Shown here in pieces: positions 30,019 to 40,287 of a DNA stretch of 64,000 nt. The DNA comes from Methylophaga sp. (lineage in GTDB: Bacteria; Pseudomonadota; Gammaproteobacteria; Nitrosococcales; Methylophagaceae): NCBI GenBank assembly GCA_030148085.1, contig JASBUF010000033.1, forward strand, positions 1-64,000, read 5' to 3'. Within the stretch, counting starts at the first letter, position 1. Every line of letters begins with the position of its first letter. A model generated the notes under the pieces. The model had not been told where the DNA came from. It worked only from the letters and a program-made list of their open reading frames with translations, and searched no databases. Made by a program: the position numbers and the translations under genes.

Positions 30019-32298
30019 TCAGGCTGCGGCATCCAGTCGTAGCTGACGAGCGGCTTCAACCATTGCAATCAAGGCAGGTCTGACTTCAGCCCATTGACGG
30101 GTTTTCAAGCCACAGTCCGGGTTCACCCACAAACGTTCCGGCGGGATTCGCTGCGCAGCTTTTTCCATCAGTTCGCGGATTTCTCTCACCGTCGGGATAT
30201 TCGGGCTATGAATATCATAAACACCCGGGCCGATTTCATTCGGGTAGTCAAAGGCATTAAACACGTCCAGCAGCTCCATATCCGATCGCGAGGTTTCAAT
30301 GGTAATCACATCAGCATCCATCGCCGCGATAGCCTCGATAATGTCATTGAACTCGCTGTAGCACATATGGGTGTGGATCTGGGTGTCATCGGCGACACCG
30401 TTCGCCGTGATGCGGAAACAGTTCACTGCCCAGTCCAGATACTGCTGCCAATCCTGGCGACGAAGCGGCAACCCTTCACGCAGAGCGGCTTCATCAATCT
30501 GAATAATGCCGACACCAGCCTGTTCCAGCTCCAGCACTTCATCACGAATCGCCAGCGCCAACTGCAGGCAGGTCGCTGAGCGTGGCTGATCGTCACGTAC
30601 GAAGGACCAGTTCAGCATCGTCACCGGTCCGGTGAGCATGCCCTTGACCGGTTTCTCGGTTAAAGACTGGGCGTATTGAATCCACGTCACGGTCATCGCC
30701 TGTGGACGTGAGATATCGCCGAAAATAATCGGCGGTTTGACGCAGCGTGAGCCATAAGACTGCACCCAGCCATAACGGCTGAAGATATAGCCTTCCAGCT
30801 GCTCACTGAAGTACTCAACCATGTCATTGCGTTCGGCTTCGCCGTGAACCAGTACATCCAGACCGACTTTAAGCTGCTCTTCAATCGCATACTGAATCTG
30901 TTGCTGCATCTGTGCCTGATAGCTGTGTTGATGAAGTTCTCCTTTACGGTACTGTTGGCGGCTCAGGCGGATTTCCGCTGTCTGCGGGAACGAGCCGATG
31001 GTAGTGGTCGGAAACAAAGGCAGCGGTAAACGAGCTTGTTGCTGTCGGATGCGCTGTGTATAACTATTTTGACGTTCGCTCATGTCGGCAGTGACAGCGG
31101 CCAGACGCTGCTGAACAGCCGGGTTATGCACTTTCGCTGAGTGTTTACGTGCGCTGATCGCAGCGTGATTGCTTTGCAGGGCTTCGGTGACCTGTTCCCT
31201 GCCCTGATTCAGCGCAGTGGCAATAATAGTCAGCTCATCCAGTTTTTGTACCGCAAAGGCCAGCCAGTTGGCGATATCGGCATCCAACTCGTCTTCCTGT
31301 GCCAGATCCACGGGCACATGCAGCAAGGAACAACTGGGTGCCAGCCATAGCCGTTCGCCTAGGCGCTGGCTTAGTGGTTCAAGCCAGTCGAGCAGGCTGT
31401 TGAGATCCGTTTTCCAGATATTGCGACCGTTGATAATGCCCAGAGACAGAACTTTGTGGGCCGGTAGCCAATCGATGACCTTAATCACTTCATCGCGGGC
31501 ATTGACGGCATCAATATGCAGGCCAGCGGTGGGTAATTCACAGGCCAGGTTGAGGTTCTCACGCAGTGGCCCGAAATAGCTGGTCAAAAGTAAACGTGCA
31601 GGCGTTTTATTCAACGCAAAATAGGCCTGTTGCAGGGCATGCTGCCAGTCGCTGTCGAGCTCGGTGGCGAGAATCGGTTCATCAATCTGTACCCAGTCGG
31701 CGCCGGCTTCGACCAGTTCGCTGAGGCACTGTTCATATACCGGTAGCAGGTGCTTGAGCAGATCCAGTTTATTACTGTCATCTTTGGCTTTACCTAACCA
31801 TAAGTAACTGACAGGGCCGAGTAATACCGGTTTTGCCTGGTGGCCCTGATTTACGGCTTCCTGATACTGCCCCAGCAAACGTACAGCATTGAGCTCAAAT
31901 GTGGTATCGGCGCTGAATTCAGGCACCAGATAATGGTAGTTGGTATCAAACCACTTGGTCATTTCAGCCGCTGCCGTGGTTTGCTGTTGCAAGGCCGTGC
32001 TGCTGCGTCCGCGTGCTGCCTGAAAATAGCGATCGCTGTCTGCCAGTGATGCATCGGTACGCTCTGGCAGGTTACCCAGTAACAGGCTGGTATCGAGCAC
32101 ATGATCATAAAATGAAAAATCAGCGACCGGCAGCCAGTCGAGTTCTGCTTGTTGTTGCCAGTGGTTTTTGCGCAGATCGGCTGCGGTCTTTTCCAGCTCT
32201 AGCAATGATGATTCACCTTTCCAGTAGCTTTCCAGTGCAAATTTAAGTTCACGGCGTTTACCGATACGCGGAAAGCCGAGGTTATGTGTGGTTGCCAT
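30019..32298 (-). CDS. metE: Cobalamin-independent methionine synthase
   Basis: A 759-residue zinc enzyme transferring methyl from methyl-tetrahydropteroyltriglutamate to homocysteine. It begins [19 protein letters not shown]. Zinc ligands are seen in [12 protein letters not shown] (His and Cys) and NPDCGLKTR (Cys), with [10 protein letters not shown] marking the C-terminal barrel. The ATG at 32298 has AAGGACA upstream; the longer frame to 32379 runs through the metR control region and is rejected. Divergent from metR. Confidence 0.97.
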   Translation of the reverse strand: MATTHNLGFPRIGKRRELKFALESYWKGESSLLELEKTAADLRKNHWQQQAELDWLPVADFSFYDHVLDTSLLLGNLPERTDASLADSDRYFQAARGRSSTALQQQTTAAAEMTKWFDTNYHYLVPEFSADTTFELNAVRLLGQYQEAVNQGHQAKPVLLGPVSYLWLGKAKDDSNKLDLLKHLLPVYEQCLSELVEAGADWVQIDEPILATELDSDWQHALQQAYFALNKTPARLLLTSYFGPLRENLNLACELPTAGLHIDAVNARDEVIKVIDWLPAHKVLSLGIINGRNIWKTDLNSLLDWLEPLSQRLGERLWLAPSCSLLHVPVDLAQEDELDADIANWLAFAVQKLDELTIIATALNQGREQVTEALQSNHAAISARKHSAKVHNPAVQQRLAAVTADMSERQNSYTQRIRQQQARLPLPLFPTTTIGSFPQTAEIRLSRQQYRKGELHQHSYQAQMQQQIQYAIEEQLKVGLDVLVHGEAERNDMVEYFSEQLEGYIFSRYGWVQSYGSRCVKPPIIFGDISRPQAMTVTWIQYAQSLTEKPVKGMLTGPVTMLNWSFVRDDQPRSATCLQLALAIRDEVLELEQAGVGIIQIDEAALREGLPLRRQDWQQYLDWAVNCFRITANGVADDTQIHTHMCYSEFNDIIEAIAAMDADVITIETSRSDMELLDVFNAFDYPNEIGPGVYDIHSPNIPTVREIRELMEKAAQRIPPERLWVNPDCGLKTRQWAEVRPALIAMVEAARQLRLDAAA

Positions 32299-32377
32299 GT
32301 TATGTCCTTGTTTGTGGTTTGGCGGCCATTGTAAGGACGGCAACTGATAAGTAATAATGTTGATTTTCACCTTAATC

Positions 32378-32392
32378 ATAAGAAAATCTTAT
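32378..32392. promoter_or_regulatory. Candidate MetR operator
   Basis: ATAAGAAAATCTTAT is an inverted repeat of two 6-bp arms around AAA, and contains the T-N11-A core of LysR-type sites. It lies in the 96 bp between the metE and metR starts, just ahead of the metR ATG. It does not match the E. coli MetR consensus TGAA-N5-TTCA closely, so assignment rests on position. Confidence 0.5.
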
Positions 32393-32394
32393 AG

Positions 32395-33288
32395 ATGATC
32401 GAGCGTAGCCACTTAAAGATTATTCAGGCCCTGGCCGAGCATGGCAGTTTGACCGCCGCTGCCAATGCCCTGTTTGTGACCCAGCCGGCGCTGTCACATC
32501 AGATCCGTTACCTGGAACAGAAGTTGGAGATCAGTCTGTGGCAGCGAGAGGGCCGTAAACTGCGGCTGACACAGGCCGGCGAGTTACTGCTGCGTGTGGC
32601 GCGTCAGGTCTTGCCGGTGTTGGAGCAGTCCGAACAGACCTTGAAAGCCTTCGCCGATGGTAAACAGGGAATCTTACGACTCGGGGTTGAGTGTCATCCC
32701 TGCTACGAGTGGTTAAAGGGCATCCTTGCTGAATACCTAGTGATGATGCCGAAAATGGACGTGGATATCGTGCATAAATTCCAGTTTTCAGGACTGGAGG
32801 GACTACTCAATTTTCATATTGATTTGCTGGTCACACCGGACAAGGTCAAGCAACAAGGGCTGGTATTCGAGCCTTTGTTTGACTACGAACTGGTGTTGTT
32901 AATCGCCAAAGACCATACGCTTGCGAAAAATGACAGTGTTGAAGCTGAGGAGTTATCGGGTGAGTTATTACTTACCTTCCCCGTTCCACATGAACGGCTC
33001 GATATCTATACCCAGTTTCTGATGCCGGCGGGCATAAACCCGGCTCATAAGGTGATGGAGTCGCTGGATATTATGATTCAGATGGCAGCGCTGGGACGTG
33101 GCGTGACGGTACTGCCTGACTGGCTGGCAAGGCAATACGAATCACAGCTTGCGGTAACGACGGTGCGACTCGGTAAAAAAGGGGTGATGAAAACCCTGTT
33201 TGCTGCAATGCGTGAGGGAGAACAGTCGACACCCTACATGCAACGCTTTGTTGAACTGGGCCAGCAGCGAGGAATTACTCAGTACTGA
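32395..33288 (+). CDS. metR: MetR-type LysR regulator of methionine synthesis
   Basis: A 297-residue LysR protein with helix-turn-helix HGSLTAAANALFVTQPALSHQ and the MetR-like substrate domain (RLGVECHPCYEWLKGIL, QFSGLEGLLNFHIDLLVTPD). MetR uses homocysteine as co-activator for metE. The head-to-head position with metE matches the known enteric arrangement and is the main support for the name. No clear Shine-Dalgarno sequence precedes ATG 32395; the transcript may be nearly leaderless. Confidence 0.92.
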   Translation: MIERSHLKIIQALAEHGSLTAAANALFVTQPALSHQIRYLEQKLEISLWQREGRKLRLTQAGELLLRVARQVLPVLEQSEQTLKAFADGKQGILRLGVECHPCYEWLKGILAEYLVMMPKMDVDIVHKFQFSGLEGLLNFHIDLLVTPDKVKQQGLVFEPLFDYELVLLIAKDHTLAKNDSVEAEELSGELLLTFPVPHERLDIYTQFLMPAGINPAHKVMESLDIMIQMAALGRGVTVLPDWLARQYESQLAVTTVRLGKKGVMKTLFAAMREGEQSTPYMQRFVELGQQRGITQY

Positions 33289-33294
33289 TCGGAA

Positions 33295-34089
33295 TCAACT
33301 GTCCAAAACCCGATAAAGCATTTCACGAATGCTTTGCGGTTCAAACGGTTTATCCATGATGGCCGAGACGCCAGCCTGTTGTACATGATTAAGCCGGGCT
33401 TCATTGTTTTCGGTGGTGGCCATCAGGATCGGCATGACCACATCACCAATATCAGTGCGGACATACTCAACCAACTCCTGCCCATCCATTTCCGGCATAT
33501 TGAGATCGGTGACCATCAGGTCATAACTACCGGCAGCAAGCAGTTCGACAGCCTGACGACCATTTTCAGCAGTATCGATTTGCACTATACCCATACTGCC
33601 CAGAACGCGGCTGATGTGATTGCGCGAGGTATAACTGTCATCAACAATCAATACCTTTAGCTCACTGACGTCATAGCTTTGTAAGTCGAGCTCTTCGGGG
33701 TCGATGACATCCAAGGTCGCACGAATCGCACGCTGTAAGTCATCATGATTAAATGGCTTGGGCAATATGGCCATAACACCAGCCTGGCGAATGGGTTCTA
33801 GAGCGTCGTGGCCGGTTTCACTGGAAATCAGCATAAAAGCCATCTCCTGATCGGCCTGCTGTGTGCGTGCTTTGGCGATCAGTTCTGCGGCACTCATTTC
33901 CGGCAGGTACATTGCGGTAATCACCAGATCCGGCGGATAGATGGCCATCTGGGCAAGTGCCGCTTCGGCACTACTGACGCCTTCAATATTGCTGATACCA
34001 GCCTGTTGCAGGTGACGCATAATCAGTTTGAGCTGCATGGTAGAAGGCTCTACCAGCAGAATTGACAGGTCTGCGCTGGTTAATGACAT
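33295..34089 (-). CDS. Double-receiver response regulator with a degenerate first receiver
   Basis: A 264-residue protein made of two CheY-like receiver domains and no output domain. The second (about 144-262) is canonical: acidic pair Asp150-Asp151 in LIVDDS, phosphoacceptor Asp195 in VTDLNMPEMDG, and Lys in MDKPFE. The first (about 9-126) has VEPST in place of the acidic pair and Ala59 where the phosphorylated aspartate should be (LVITAMYLPEM), though the lysine PKPFN is kept. It may act as a phosphate relay or sensor-binding adaptor. No histidine kinase is adjacent. Confidence 0.88.
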   Translation of the reverse strand: MSLTSADLSILLVEPSTMQLKLIMRHLQQAGISNIEGVSSAEAALAQMAIYPPDLVITAMYLPEMSAAELIAKARTQQADQEMAFMLISSETGHDALEPIRQAGVMAILPKPFNHDDLQRAIRATLDVIDPEELDLQSYDVSELKVLIVDDSYTSRNHISRVLGSMGIVQIDTAENGRQAVELLAAGSYDLMVTDLNMPEMDGQELVEYVRTDIGDVVMPILMATTENNEARLNHVQQAGVSAIMDKPFEPQSIREMLYRVLDS

Positions 34090-34098
34090 AAAGATCTC

Positions 34099-34653
34099 TC
34101 AGGGTCTTACCAGGCCAGTATCGACCTGATCACGGGTGGCTTTATCTGTGAGTAATTCGATAATGTTCAAGGCAAAATCCATTGCTGTTCCTGGGCCGCG
34201 AGAGGTCAGCACCTTGCGGTCAATGACAACCGGTTCATCACGAAGACTGATTTGAGGCCATGTTTCGGTATCCAGCGTGCCCGGATAACAAGTTGCTTGT
34301 TTACCGTTCAATACGCCTGATTCGGCAAGTACCAGGGGTGCAGCACAAATCGCGGCGATAAACTTATCAGCCTGTTGCTGACGTGTGATTAGTGCATGAA
34401 TGCGCTGGTCGGCATTGAGATGCGTGGTGCCGGGCTGACCGCCCGGCAATAACAGCATGTCGAACTCATCGTTGAGTACATTATCCAGCAGGGTATCGGC
34501 AACCAGGGCAACCTGCCGGCTGGCCGTCAGCTGTCGCTGACCGCTCAGGCTGGCCGTGGTCACCGTAATCCCGGCACGTCGTAACAGGTCTATCAGGGTG
34601 ACAGCTTCCAGCTCTTCACAACCTTCAGCCAAGGGAATAAGCACACTGGCCAT
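34099..34653 (-). CDS. yajL: DJ-1/PfpI-family protein (YajL-like)
   Basis: A 184-residue DJ-1 superfamily protein. The reactive cysteine lies in FIAAICAAPLVLAESG (about 104) and the acidic partner is in AEGCEELEAV (about 16). YajL-type proteins protect other proteins from oxidation and carbonyl damage. It follows ctpA by 13 nt and precedes the double-receiver gene by 9 nt on the same strand. The symbol is by closest recalled homologue. Confidence 0.82.
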   Translation of the reverse strand: MASVLIPLAEGCEELEAVTLIDLLRRAGITVTTASLSGQRQLTASRQVALVADTLLDNVLNDEFDMLLLPGGQPGTTHLNADQRIHALITRQQQADKFIAAICAAPLVLAESGVLNGKQATCYPGTLDTETWPQISLRDEPVVIDRKVLTSRGPGTAMDFALNIIELLTDKATRDQVDTGLVRP

Positions 34654-34666
34654 AACACCCTCCAGA

Positions 34667-35992
34667 CTATCGATTCAGGATAGTCATACCTTTCAGCAGG
34701 TTCAACGCTTGAGACAGCATGTAGTCACTGACTTCCAGTGGCTGCTCGACTTGTTTTTCCTCGCTACCAGCCGCGGCATCTGTGTTAGTGCTCTCGTCTG
34801 CTTCACCATTGCCATTTTCCAGATGATGAGCCAAATCACGCTCACGCAGTGGGGTGAATTCGCTTTCTTCGACCTCAGCTATACGGATGCCATTGATTTC
34901 GATATCCGGCACAATGCCTTCAGCCTGAATCGAGCGGCCTGATGGCGTGTAATAACGGGCCGTTGTCATTTTGACAGCGGTTTCATTGGTCAATGGCATC
35001 ACGGTTTGTACCGAGCCCTTACCGAAGGTTTTACCGCCGAGAATGATGGCGCGTTTCTGATCCTGCAGGGCACCGGCAACGATTTCAGAGGCTGATGCAG
35101 AGCCGCCGTTGACCAGCACAATCAATGGTGCGCCCTTGAGCAGATCATCCGGTGTGGCGTGGAATTTCTGATCGGAGTCGGCGATGCGGCCTTCGGTATA
35201 GACAATCATGCCTTTGGTGATAAAGGCATCCGATACGTCTACCGCAGCTTCTAAAACACCGCCGGGATTATTACGTAAATCCAGAACCAGGCCATTCAGT
35301 TTGCCACCATTTTCTTCTTTCAATGCACTGATGGCTTCACGCAGGCTGGCACCGGTACGTGACTGGAAGGTGGTGATACGGATGTAACCGTAACCGGGCT
35401 CCAGCATTTTGCTTTTCACGCTTTCCACTTTGATAATCGCGCGGGTCAGTTCGACCTTGAGTGGCTTGTCTTCACCTTCTCGAATGATAGTAAGTAATAA
35501 CTTCGACCCGGGTTCGCCACGCATAATATCAACAGCTTCGTTAAGGGTCATACCCTTAACTGGGGTGTCATCCAAGCGGATAATCAAATCGCCGGACTTG
35601 ATTCCAGCCTTGGCGGCTGGTGTGTCGTCAATCGGGGTAACGACTTTGACAAAGCCGTCTTCCATGCTGACTTCAATACCGAGTCCACCGAACTGACCGG
35701 AGGTGCCTTCACGTAATTCTTGGAAGTCTTCTAAATTGAGGTAAGTTGAGTGCGGATCCAGACCGGACAGCATGCCTCGGATAGCATTCTCGATGAGCTG
35801 TTTGTCTTCAACCGGTTCGACATAGCTGCTTTTGATTCTGCCGAAGATTTCGGAGAAGGTTCGCAAGTCTTCCAGCGGAAGATCGGGCTTAACGGCTTCC
35901 TTGTCAGCAAACACCATCTGGCCGAATACCAAGCTGGCACCCAGCATGACGCCGCTGGTGATAAGACCGATATCGCGTTTAAACAAGCTCAT
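34667..35992 (-). CDS. ctpA: C-terminal processing peptidase, S41 family
   Basis: A 441-residue periplasmic protease. It has an N-terminal signal sequence or anchor (about 8-29) and a PDZ domain (GGLGIEVSMEDGFVKVVTPI, about 100-175). The S41 catalytic core carries serine in NGGSASASEIVAGALQ and lysine in GGKTFGKGSVQT. It degrades or matures envelope proteins. It follows envC by 26 nt, in the gpmI-envC-ctpA order usual for gammaproteobacteria. Confidence 0.95.
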   Translation of the reverse strand: MSLFKRDIGLITSGVMLGASLVFGQMVFADKEAVKPDLPLEDLRTFSEIFGRIKSSYVEPVEDKQLIENAIRGMLSGLDPHSTYLNLEDFQELREGTSGQFGGLGIEVSMEDGFVKVVTPIDDTPAAKAGIKSGDLIIRLDDTPVKGMTLNEAVDIMRGEPGSKLLLTIIREGEDKPLKVELTRAIIKVESVKSKMLEPGYGYIRITTFQSRTGASLREAISALKEENGGKLNGLVLDLRNNPGGVLEAAVDVSDAFITKGMIVYTEGRIADSDQKFHATPDDLLKGAPLIVLVNGGSASASEIVAGALQDQKRAIILGGKTFGKGSVQTVMPLTNETAVKMTTARYYTPSGRSIQAEGIVPDIEINGIRIAEVEESEFTPLRERDLAHHLENGNGEADESTNTDAAAGSEEKQVEQPLEVSDYMLSQALNLLKGMTILNR

Positions 35993-36018
35993 AAAATATC
36001 CTTCGTTTTAGCCACCGC

Positions 36019-37269
36019 TTAACCTCGACCCGCCAGCCATTTCATGGGGTTGGTCGGATTACCGCGATGGCGAATTTCAAAATAAAGTCCGCTCAGACCG
36101 CGAATTCCCTGCTCGCCTGACTGGGCAATGATTTCACCCGGCTGGACGGTTTCACCCGCCTGTTTCAGCAGCGCATCGTTATTGCCATACAGGGTCATGT
36201 ACTGTTCACCATGATCAATGATGATCAGCAAACCGAAACCTCGCAGCCAGTCAGCAAACACAACGCGGCCAGCCGCAGTGGCTTTGACATCATTGCCGGT
36301 GGGAGAATCTATAACAATACCTTGCCACTTGAGTTTACCAAGATTTCGCGGGCTGCCATAGCTTGCCAGCAGTTTTCCCTGCACGGGCCAGTTCAGCTTA
36401 CCTGTCAGACGTGAAAAAGGGGTATTTGGTTTCGGTGGCGGCAGTATTTTGGGTGGCTTAGTGTTAGCCGTCTGTTGCTTCTCTTGCTTCTGCTGGTTTT
36501 GTTGTTTCTCATGCTCGGCTTTTTCACGGGCAAGTTGCTGCTCGCGCTCACGCGTCAGCCTGTCCAGCAAAGATTGCAGGTTGCTCTCTTCTTCTTTGAG
36601 GTTGGCCAGCTTGGCATCCTGACTGGAGATGGAGCTATCCAACGCGGCGAGTGTGGCTTTACGTTTTTGTGTTTCCTGTTCCAGCAGGCGTTGTTTGTCC
36701 AGTTGTTCCTGTCGGCTGGTTTCCAGTGATTGCTGGGCGAGTAGTAATTCCTGCTGTTCCTCATTGAGTTGACTTAACAGCTGACTGATAGTTTCCAACT
36801 GTTGCTGGCGGGCCTGGTGGAAATAGTGAAAGTAGGTGCTGCCCCGGCTCAGGGTGGCGATATCCTGTTGGTTGAGCAGCATTTCCAGATAGCTAGGTTC
36901 GGCGTTGATAAAGGCGGCACGCATTTGGGCATAGAGTGCATCCAGTTGCTGCTGTTGCTCTGCTTCCTTGATCCCGGCCACTTCACGCAGTTGTTTCAGT
37001 GTCTGGTCTTTCTCGGTGATTTGTTGCTCCAGCGTATGCAACTCACGGTTAAGGGCAGAGACGCGCTGACTCTGTTCTTCCAACTGAGCATAGAGCTCAT
37101 CACGACTGGCTTTTTTGTCAGACAGATCGGCGCTGAGGCTCTTGATTTCCTCGCGCACGGAGTCGAGCTTTTGCGTGTTACTGTCGGCCGCGAGGCCGGC
37201 AGTAAACAGCAAAAACGCAATAGCGAGCGAAACAGGCTTTAACACAAGGCGCTTAAGCTTTTGGCTCAA
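36019..37269 (-). CDS. envC: EnvC-type murein hydrolase activator
   Basis: A 416-residue exported protein. After a signal peptide (about 1-29) come long coiled coils (about 30-265, rich in Gln, Glu and Leu) and a C-terminal LytM/M23 domain (about 300-415). The zinc-binding residues of active M23 peptidases are missing in part: GIVIDSPTG lacks the first histidine and YFEIRHRG lacks the first His of HxH. This fits EnvC, a non-enzymatic activator of amidases at division. Its end overlaps gpmI by 17 nt. Confidence 0.93.
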   Translation of the reverse strand: MSQKLKRLVLKPVSLAIAFLLFTAGLAADSNTQKLDSVREEIKSLSADLSDKKASRDELYAQLEEQSQRVSALNRELHTLEQQITEKDQTLKQLREVAGIKEAEQQQQLDALYAQMRAAFINAEPSYLEMLLNQQDIATLSRGSTYFHYFHQARQQQLETISQLLSQLNEEQQELLLAQQSLETSRQEQLDKQRLLEQETQKRKATLAALDSSISSQDAKLANLKEEESNLQSLLDRLTREREQQLAREKAEHEKQQNQQKQEKQQTANTKPPKILPPPKPNTPFSRLTGKLNWPVQGKLLASYGSPRNLGKLKWQGIVIDSPTGNDVKATAAGRVVFADWLRGFGLLIIIDHGEQYMTLYGNNDALLKQAGETVQPGEIIAQSGEQGIRGLSGLYFEIRHRGNPTNPMKWLAGRG

Positions 37270-38788
37270 TCAGCAGGTGTTTGCTCATTTCCGCTGGGAT
37301 CGGTAAGCCCATCAGCGTCAACATGGTCGGGGCGATATCTGACAGTGTGCCATGTTCATGGCATACAGCGTCACGACCGGCAAATAGCAGCGGTACGACA
37401 TTATTGGTGTGGGCAGTATGCGGCTGGCCGGTTTCATGGTTTGCCATACGCTCGGCATTGCCGTGATCGGCAGTGACGATCATTTCGCCGCCAACAGATT
37501 CCAGCGCCTGCCAGACAGTGCCAAGGCAGGTATCCAGAGTTTCAATGGCTTTGACTGCAGCATCAAATTTACCGGTATGACCGACCATATCAGCATTGGC
37601 GAAGTTACAGATAATGACGTCGTACTTTTCGCTTTTGATGGCTTCAGCCAGTTTGTCTGCGACTTCCGGTGCGTTCATTTCCGGCTGCAGGTCGTAGGTA
37701 TCCACTTTGGGTGACGGCACCAAGATGCGGTCTTCACCTTCAAACGGGGTTTCTACGCCGCCATTGAAGAAGAAGGTCACGTGCGCATATTTTTCTGTTT
37801 CAGCGATACGTAGTTGTTTGAGGCCGAGAGAAGACAGGTAGGCACCGAGGATGTTTTTCATCTTCTCGTTGGGGAAGGCAATCGGTGAGCTATAGTCTTT
37901 TTTGTACTCCGTCAGCGTCACGTAGTCGGCAAGTTCAATTACACGTAGACGCTCAAAGCCGTCAAAGTCCGGCTGAATAAAGCACTCGGTCAGTTCACGA
38001 GCACGGTCGGCGCGGAAGTTCATAAACACCACGCTGTCACCGTCTTCAATACGAACGGTTTCACCGATAGTGGTGGGCTTCACAAACTCATCTGTTTCTT
38101 CGCGGGAATAGGCCTGGCTGAGTGCTTCAGTAGCAGAGTCAGCATGAAACTCGCCTTCGCCCTCTGAGATCAGACGATACGCTTTTTCAACGCGGTTCCA
38201 GCGCTTGTCACGGTCCATCGCATAAAAGCGTCCGACCATTGAAGCCAGGCGGCCTTTGCCAAGTGCAGCAAACACAGCTTCCAATTTATCAATCGCTGGC
38301 TGTGCGCTCTGTGGTGCGGTGTCACGACCATCAAGGAAAGCATGGACGAATACATCGTTGGCACCGCGGTCGACAGCCAGTTTGACCATAGCGTGGATAT
38401 GTTCTTCATGACTGTGAACGCCACCGTCAGACAACAGTCCGAAGATATGAACGGCTTTGCCGTTAGCGGCCGCTTTATCGACAGCCGCAGTCAATACCGG
38501 GTTATGGAAAAAGGCACCGTCGTCGATGGCTTTGCTGATGCGGGTGAATTCCTGATAGACCACACGTCCGGCGCCCAGATTAAGGTGACCAACTTCCGAG
38601 TTACCCATTTGGTCGCCGGGCAGACCAACGCCCAGGCCGGAGGCATTGATTAATGTGTGAGGGTAACGTTCCCAGAGCTGATCCCAGACAGGCGTGTTGG
38701 CAGCAAGAATGGCATTGTTATCCGGATCTTCGCTGTATCCCCAGCCATCCATGATAATCAGCGCCAATGGTCGGTGTTTACGAGTCAT
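37253..38788 (-). CDS. gpmI: Phosphoglycerate mutase, 2,3-bisphosphoglycerate-independent
   Basis: A 511-residue manganese enzyme of glycolysis/gluconeogenesis. The nucleophile Ser64 lies in [15 protein letters not shown], and further metal ligands in [24 protein letters not shown] and [12 protein letters not shown] 38788 is preferred over TTG 38791; AAGGA lies upstream. It leads the gpmI-envC-ctpA set and is divergent from the rhodanese gene; the 278 bp between them shows no other gene. Confidence 0.97.
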   Translation of the reverse strand: MTRKHRPLALIIMDGWGYSEDPDNNAILAANTPVWDQLWERYPHTLINASGLGVGLPGDQMGNSEVGHLNLGAGRVVYQEFTRISKAIDDGAFFHNPVLTAAVDKAAANGKAVHIFGLLSDGGVHSHEEHIHAMVKLAVDRGANDVFVHAFLDGRDTAPQSAQPAIDKLEAVFAALGKGRLASMVGRFYAMDRDKRWNRVEKAYRLISEGEGEFHADSATEALSQAYSREETDEFVKPTTIGETVRIEDGDSVVFMNFRADRARELTECFIQPDFDGFERLRVIELADYVTLTEYKKDYSSPIAFPNEKMKNILGAYLSSLGLKQLRIAETEKYAHVTFFFNGGVETPFEGEDRILVPSPKVDTYDLQPEMNAPEVADKLAEAIKSEKYDVIICNFANADMVGHTGKFDAAVKAIETLDTCLGTVWQALESVGGEMIVTADHGNAERMANHETGQPHTAHTNNVVPLLFAGRDAVCHEHGTLSDIAPTMLTLMGLPIPAEMSKHLLIEPKA

Positions 38789-39066
38789 CAAAAAGTCCTT
38801 AAAGCTAGTGGTGGTCGGGCTCTCTTGTGGCTGACCTGTGTCTCTTATATTAATCAGCGTAGCAGCCGTGTATTATATGGGCTTTTGTGATGAAATACAG
38901 TCACCAGCCGCTGCGACTTTGTTCGCGGATCAGGCAGGAAAGCGCGGTTTCATCGGCTTTGCGCTGCCATTGGGCAGGAACTATTTGCTGTCAGGCAACG
39001 ATTTTGTCTGATTAGACGCTGGACTCCTGCGGCAGGCATCAACACGATATTTGAGAAAGGGGTGAA

Positions 39067-39486
39067 ATGGAAAATCTGGGTGAGTTTATTGTTAATCACT
39101 GGATTCTGGTCTCTGCCTTTGTGGTTTTGTCCTGGCTGGTGTTTTCTGACTCAATAAACCGCAGACTGAGCGGCCTGCAGCCTTTGGCTGCAACCGAAGC
39201 AGTACGGCTGGTCAATCAGCAGAAAGGTAAATTCCTGGATGTGCGTGATGACAGCGAGTTCGAAAAAGAACATATCGCTGATGCGATTCACCTGCCGCTC
39301 GCCAAACTGGCTGAAGCGGAAAGTCAGATCAAAAACAAAACGCAACCACTGGTGATCGTCTGTGCCAGTGGTCAGCGCTCACGCACTGCGGCCAAGCAGC
39401 TGCGTAAACAAGGCTTTGAACAGGTCTACGTGCTCACAGGCGGTTTACATGCCTGGAAAGAGGCGAAATTGCCTCTGTTCAGTTAA
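39067..39486 (+). CDS. Membrane-anchored rhodanese-like protein (YibN-like)
   Basis: A 139-residue protein with an N-terminal transmembrane helix (about 9-27) and one rhodanese domain. The active-site loop CASGQRSRTAA places the catalytic Cys at 99, so sulfur transfer is possible. The gene opens the rhodanese-grxC-secB-gpsA set that is conserved next to gpmI in gammaproteobacteria. Substrate unknown. RBS AAAGGGGTG. Confidence 0.9.
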   Translation: MENLGEFIVNHWILVSAFVVLSWLVFSDSINRRLSGLQPLAATEAVRLVNQQKGKFLDVRDDSEFEKEHIADAIHLPLAKLAEAESQIKNKTQPLVIVCASGQRSRTAAKQLRKQGFEQVYVLTGGLHAWKEAKLPLFS

Positions 39487-39509
39487 TTCGAATTTGGCAG
39501 GGTTGTATT

Positions 39510-39767
39510 GTGGCTAGCGTTATCGTTTATTCATCCGCTCATTGTCCTTATTGCGTTATGGCTAAGCAGTTACTTGAACGCAAGGGCGTGAACTTTAAGG
39601 AAATTCGCGTTGATTTGGATCCGTCCAAACGCGAAGAAATGATGCAAAAGAGCCGGCAGCGTACCGTGCCTCAGATTTTCATAAATAATAAAGCCATAGG
39701 CGGCTACACTGATTTGGTGGCGATGGATCGTGCCAAACAGTTAGACAGCCTTCTGGCGCAATCTTAA
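39510..39767 (+). CDS. grxC: Glutaredoxin 3
   Basis: An 85-residue dithiol glutaredoxin with the CPYC active site (residues 12-15), the cis-proline loop RTVPQIFINNKAIGGYTDL and the C-terminal helix. It reduces disulfides using glutathione. The start is GTG 39510; no ATG is available that keeps the first beta strand. It lies 23 nt after the rhodanese gene. Confidence 0.95.
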   Translation: MASVIVYSSAHCPYCVMAKQLLERKGVNFKEIRVDLDPSKREEMMQKSRQRTVPQIFINNKAIGGYTDLVAMDRAKQLDSLLAQS

Positions 39768-39784
39768 ACAGAGAAGGAAGAAAG

Positions 39785-40270
39785 ATGGCTGAAGAAAATG
39801 CAGCAGCAGGTGAAGAGCAAAAACCACGCTTTATCATCCAGAAGGTTTACACCAAAGACGTCTCATTCGAGTCGCCTAACTCACCGGAAATGTTCCGTGA
39901 AGAGTGGCGTCCAAAGCTTGACCTGCAATTAGGTAACGAATACAAGCGCATCGACGAAGACAACCACGAAGTGGTGCTGTCGGTCACAGTTACTGCCAAG
40001 GTTGATGATAAAGTCGCGTTTTTGGTCGAAGTCAAACAGGCAGGTATTTTCACCCTGACCGGTTACACCAATGACGAAATGGGTCCCCTGCTAGGCAGTT
40101 ACTGCCCGAACTCGCTGTTCCCGTTTGTACGTGAAGTGGTGTCTGATCTGGTTCTGAAGGGTGGCTTCCCTCAATTGGTGCTGGCACCAGTGAACTTTGA
40201 TGCGATGTACATGCACCAGAAAGAGCTGGCACAGAAACAAGCGCAGGAAAAAGCACAAGCGACCCACTAA
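39785..40270 (+). CDS. secB: Protein-export chaperone SecB
   Basis: A 161-residue protein of normal length. Family segments are FIIQKVYTKDVSFESPNSPEMF, the NGLGSYCPN-type GPLLGSYCPNSLFPFVREVVSDL, and GGFPQLVLAPVNFDAMY. The tetramer keeps preproteins unfolded and delivers them to SecA. It lies 17 nt after grxC and 17 nt before the gpsA ATG. Confidence 0.98.
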   Translation: MAEENAAAGEEQKPRFIIQKVYTKDVSFESPNSPEMFREEWRPKLDLQLGNEYKRIDEDNHEVVLSVTVTAKVDDKVAFLVEVKQAGIFTLTGYTNDEMGPLLGSYCPNSLFPFVREVVSDLVLKGGFPQLVLAPVNFDAMYMHQKELAQKQAQEKAQATH

Positions 40271-40287
40271 TAACGGCATAGTCAGTG

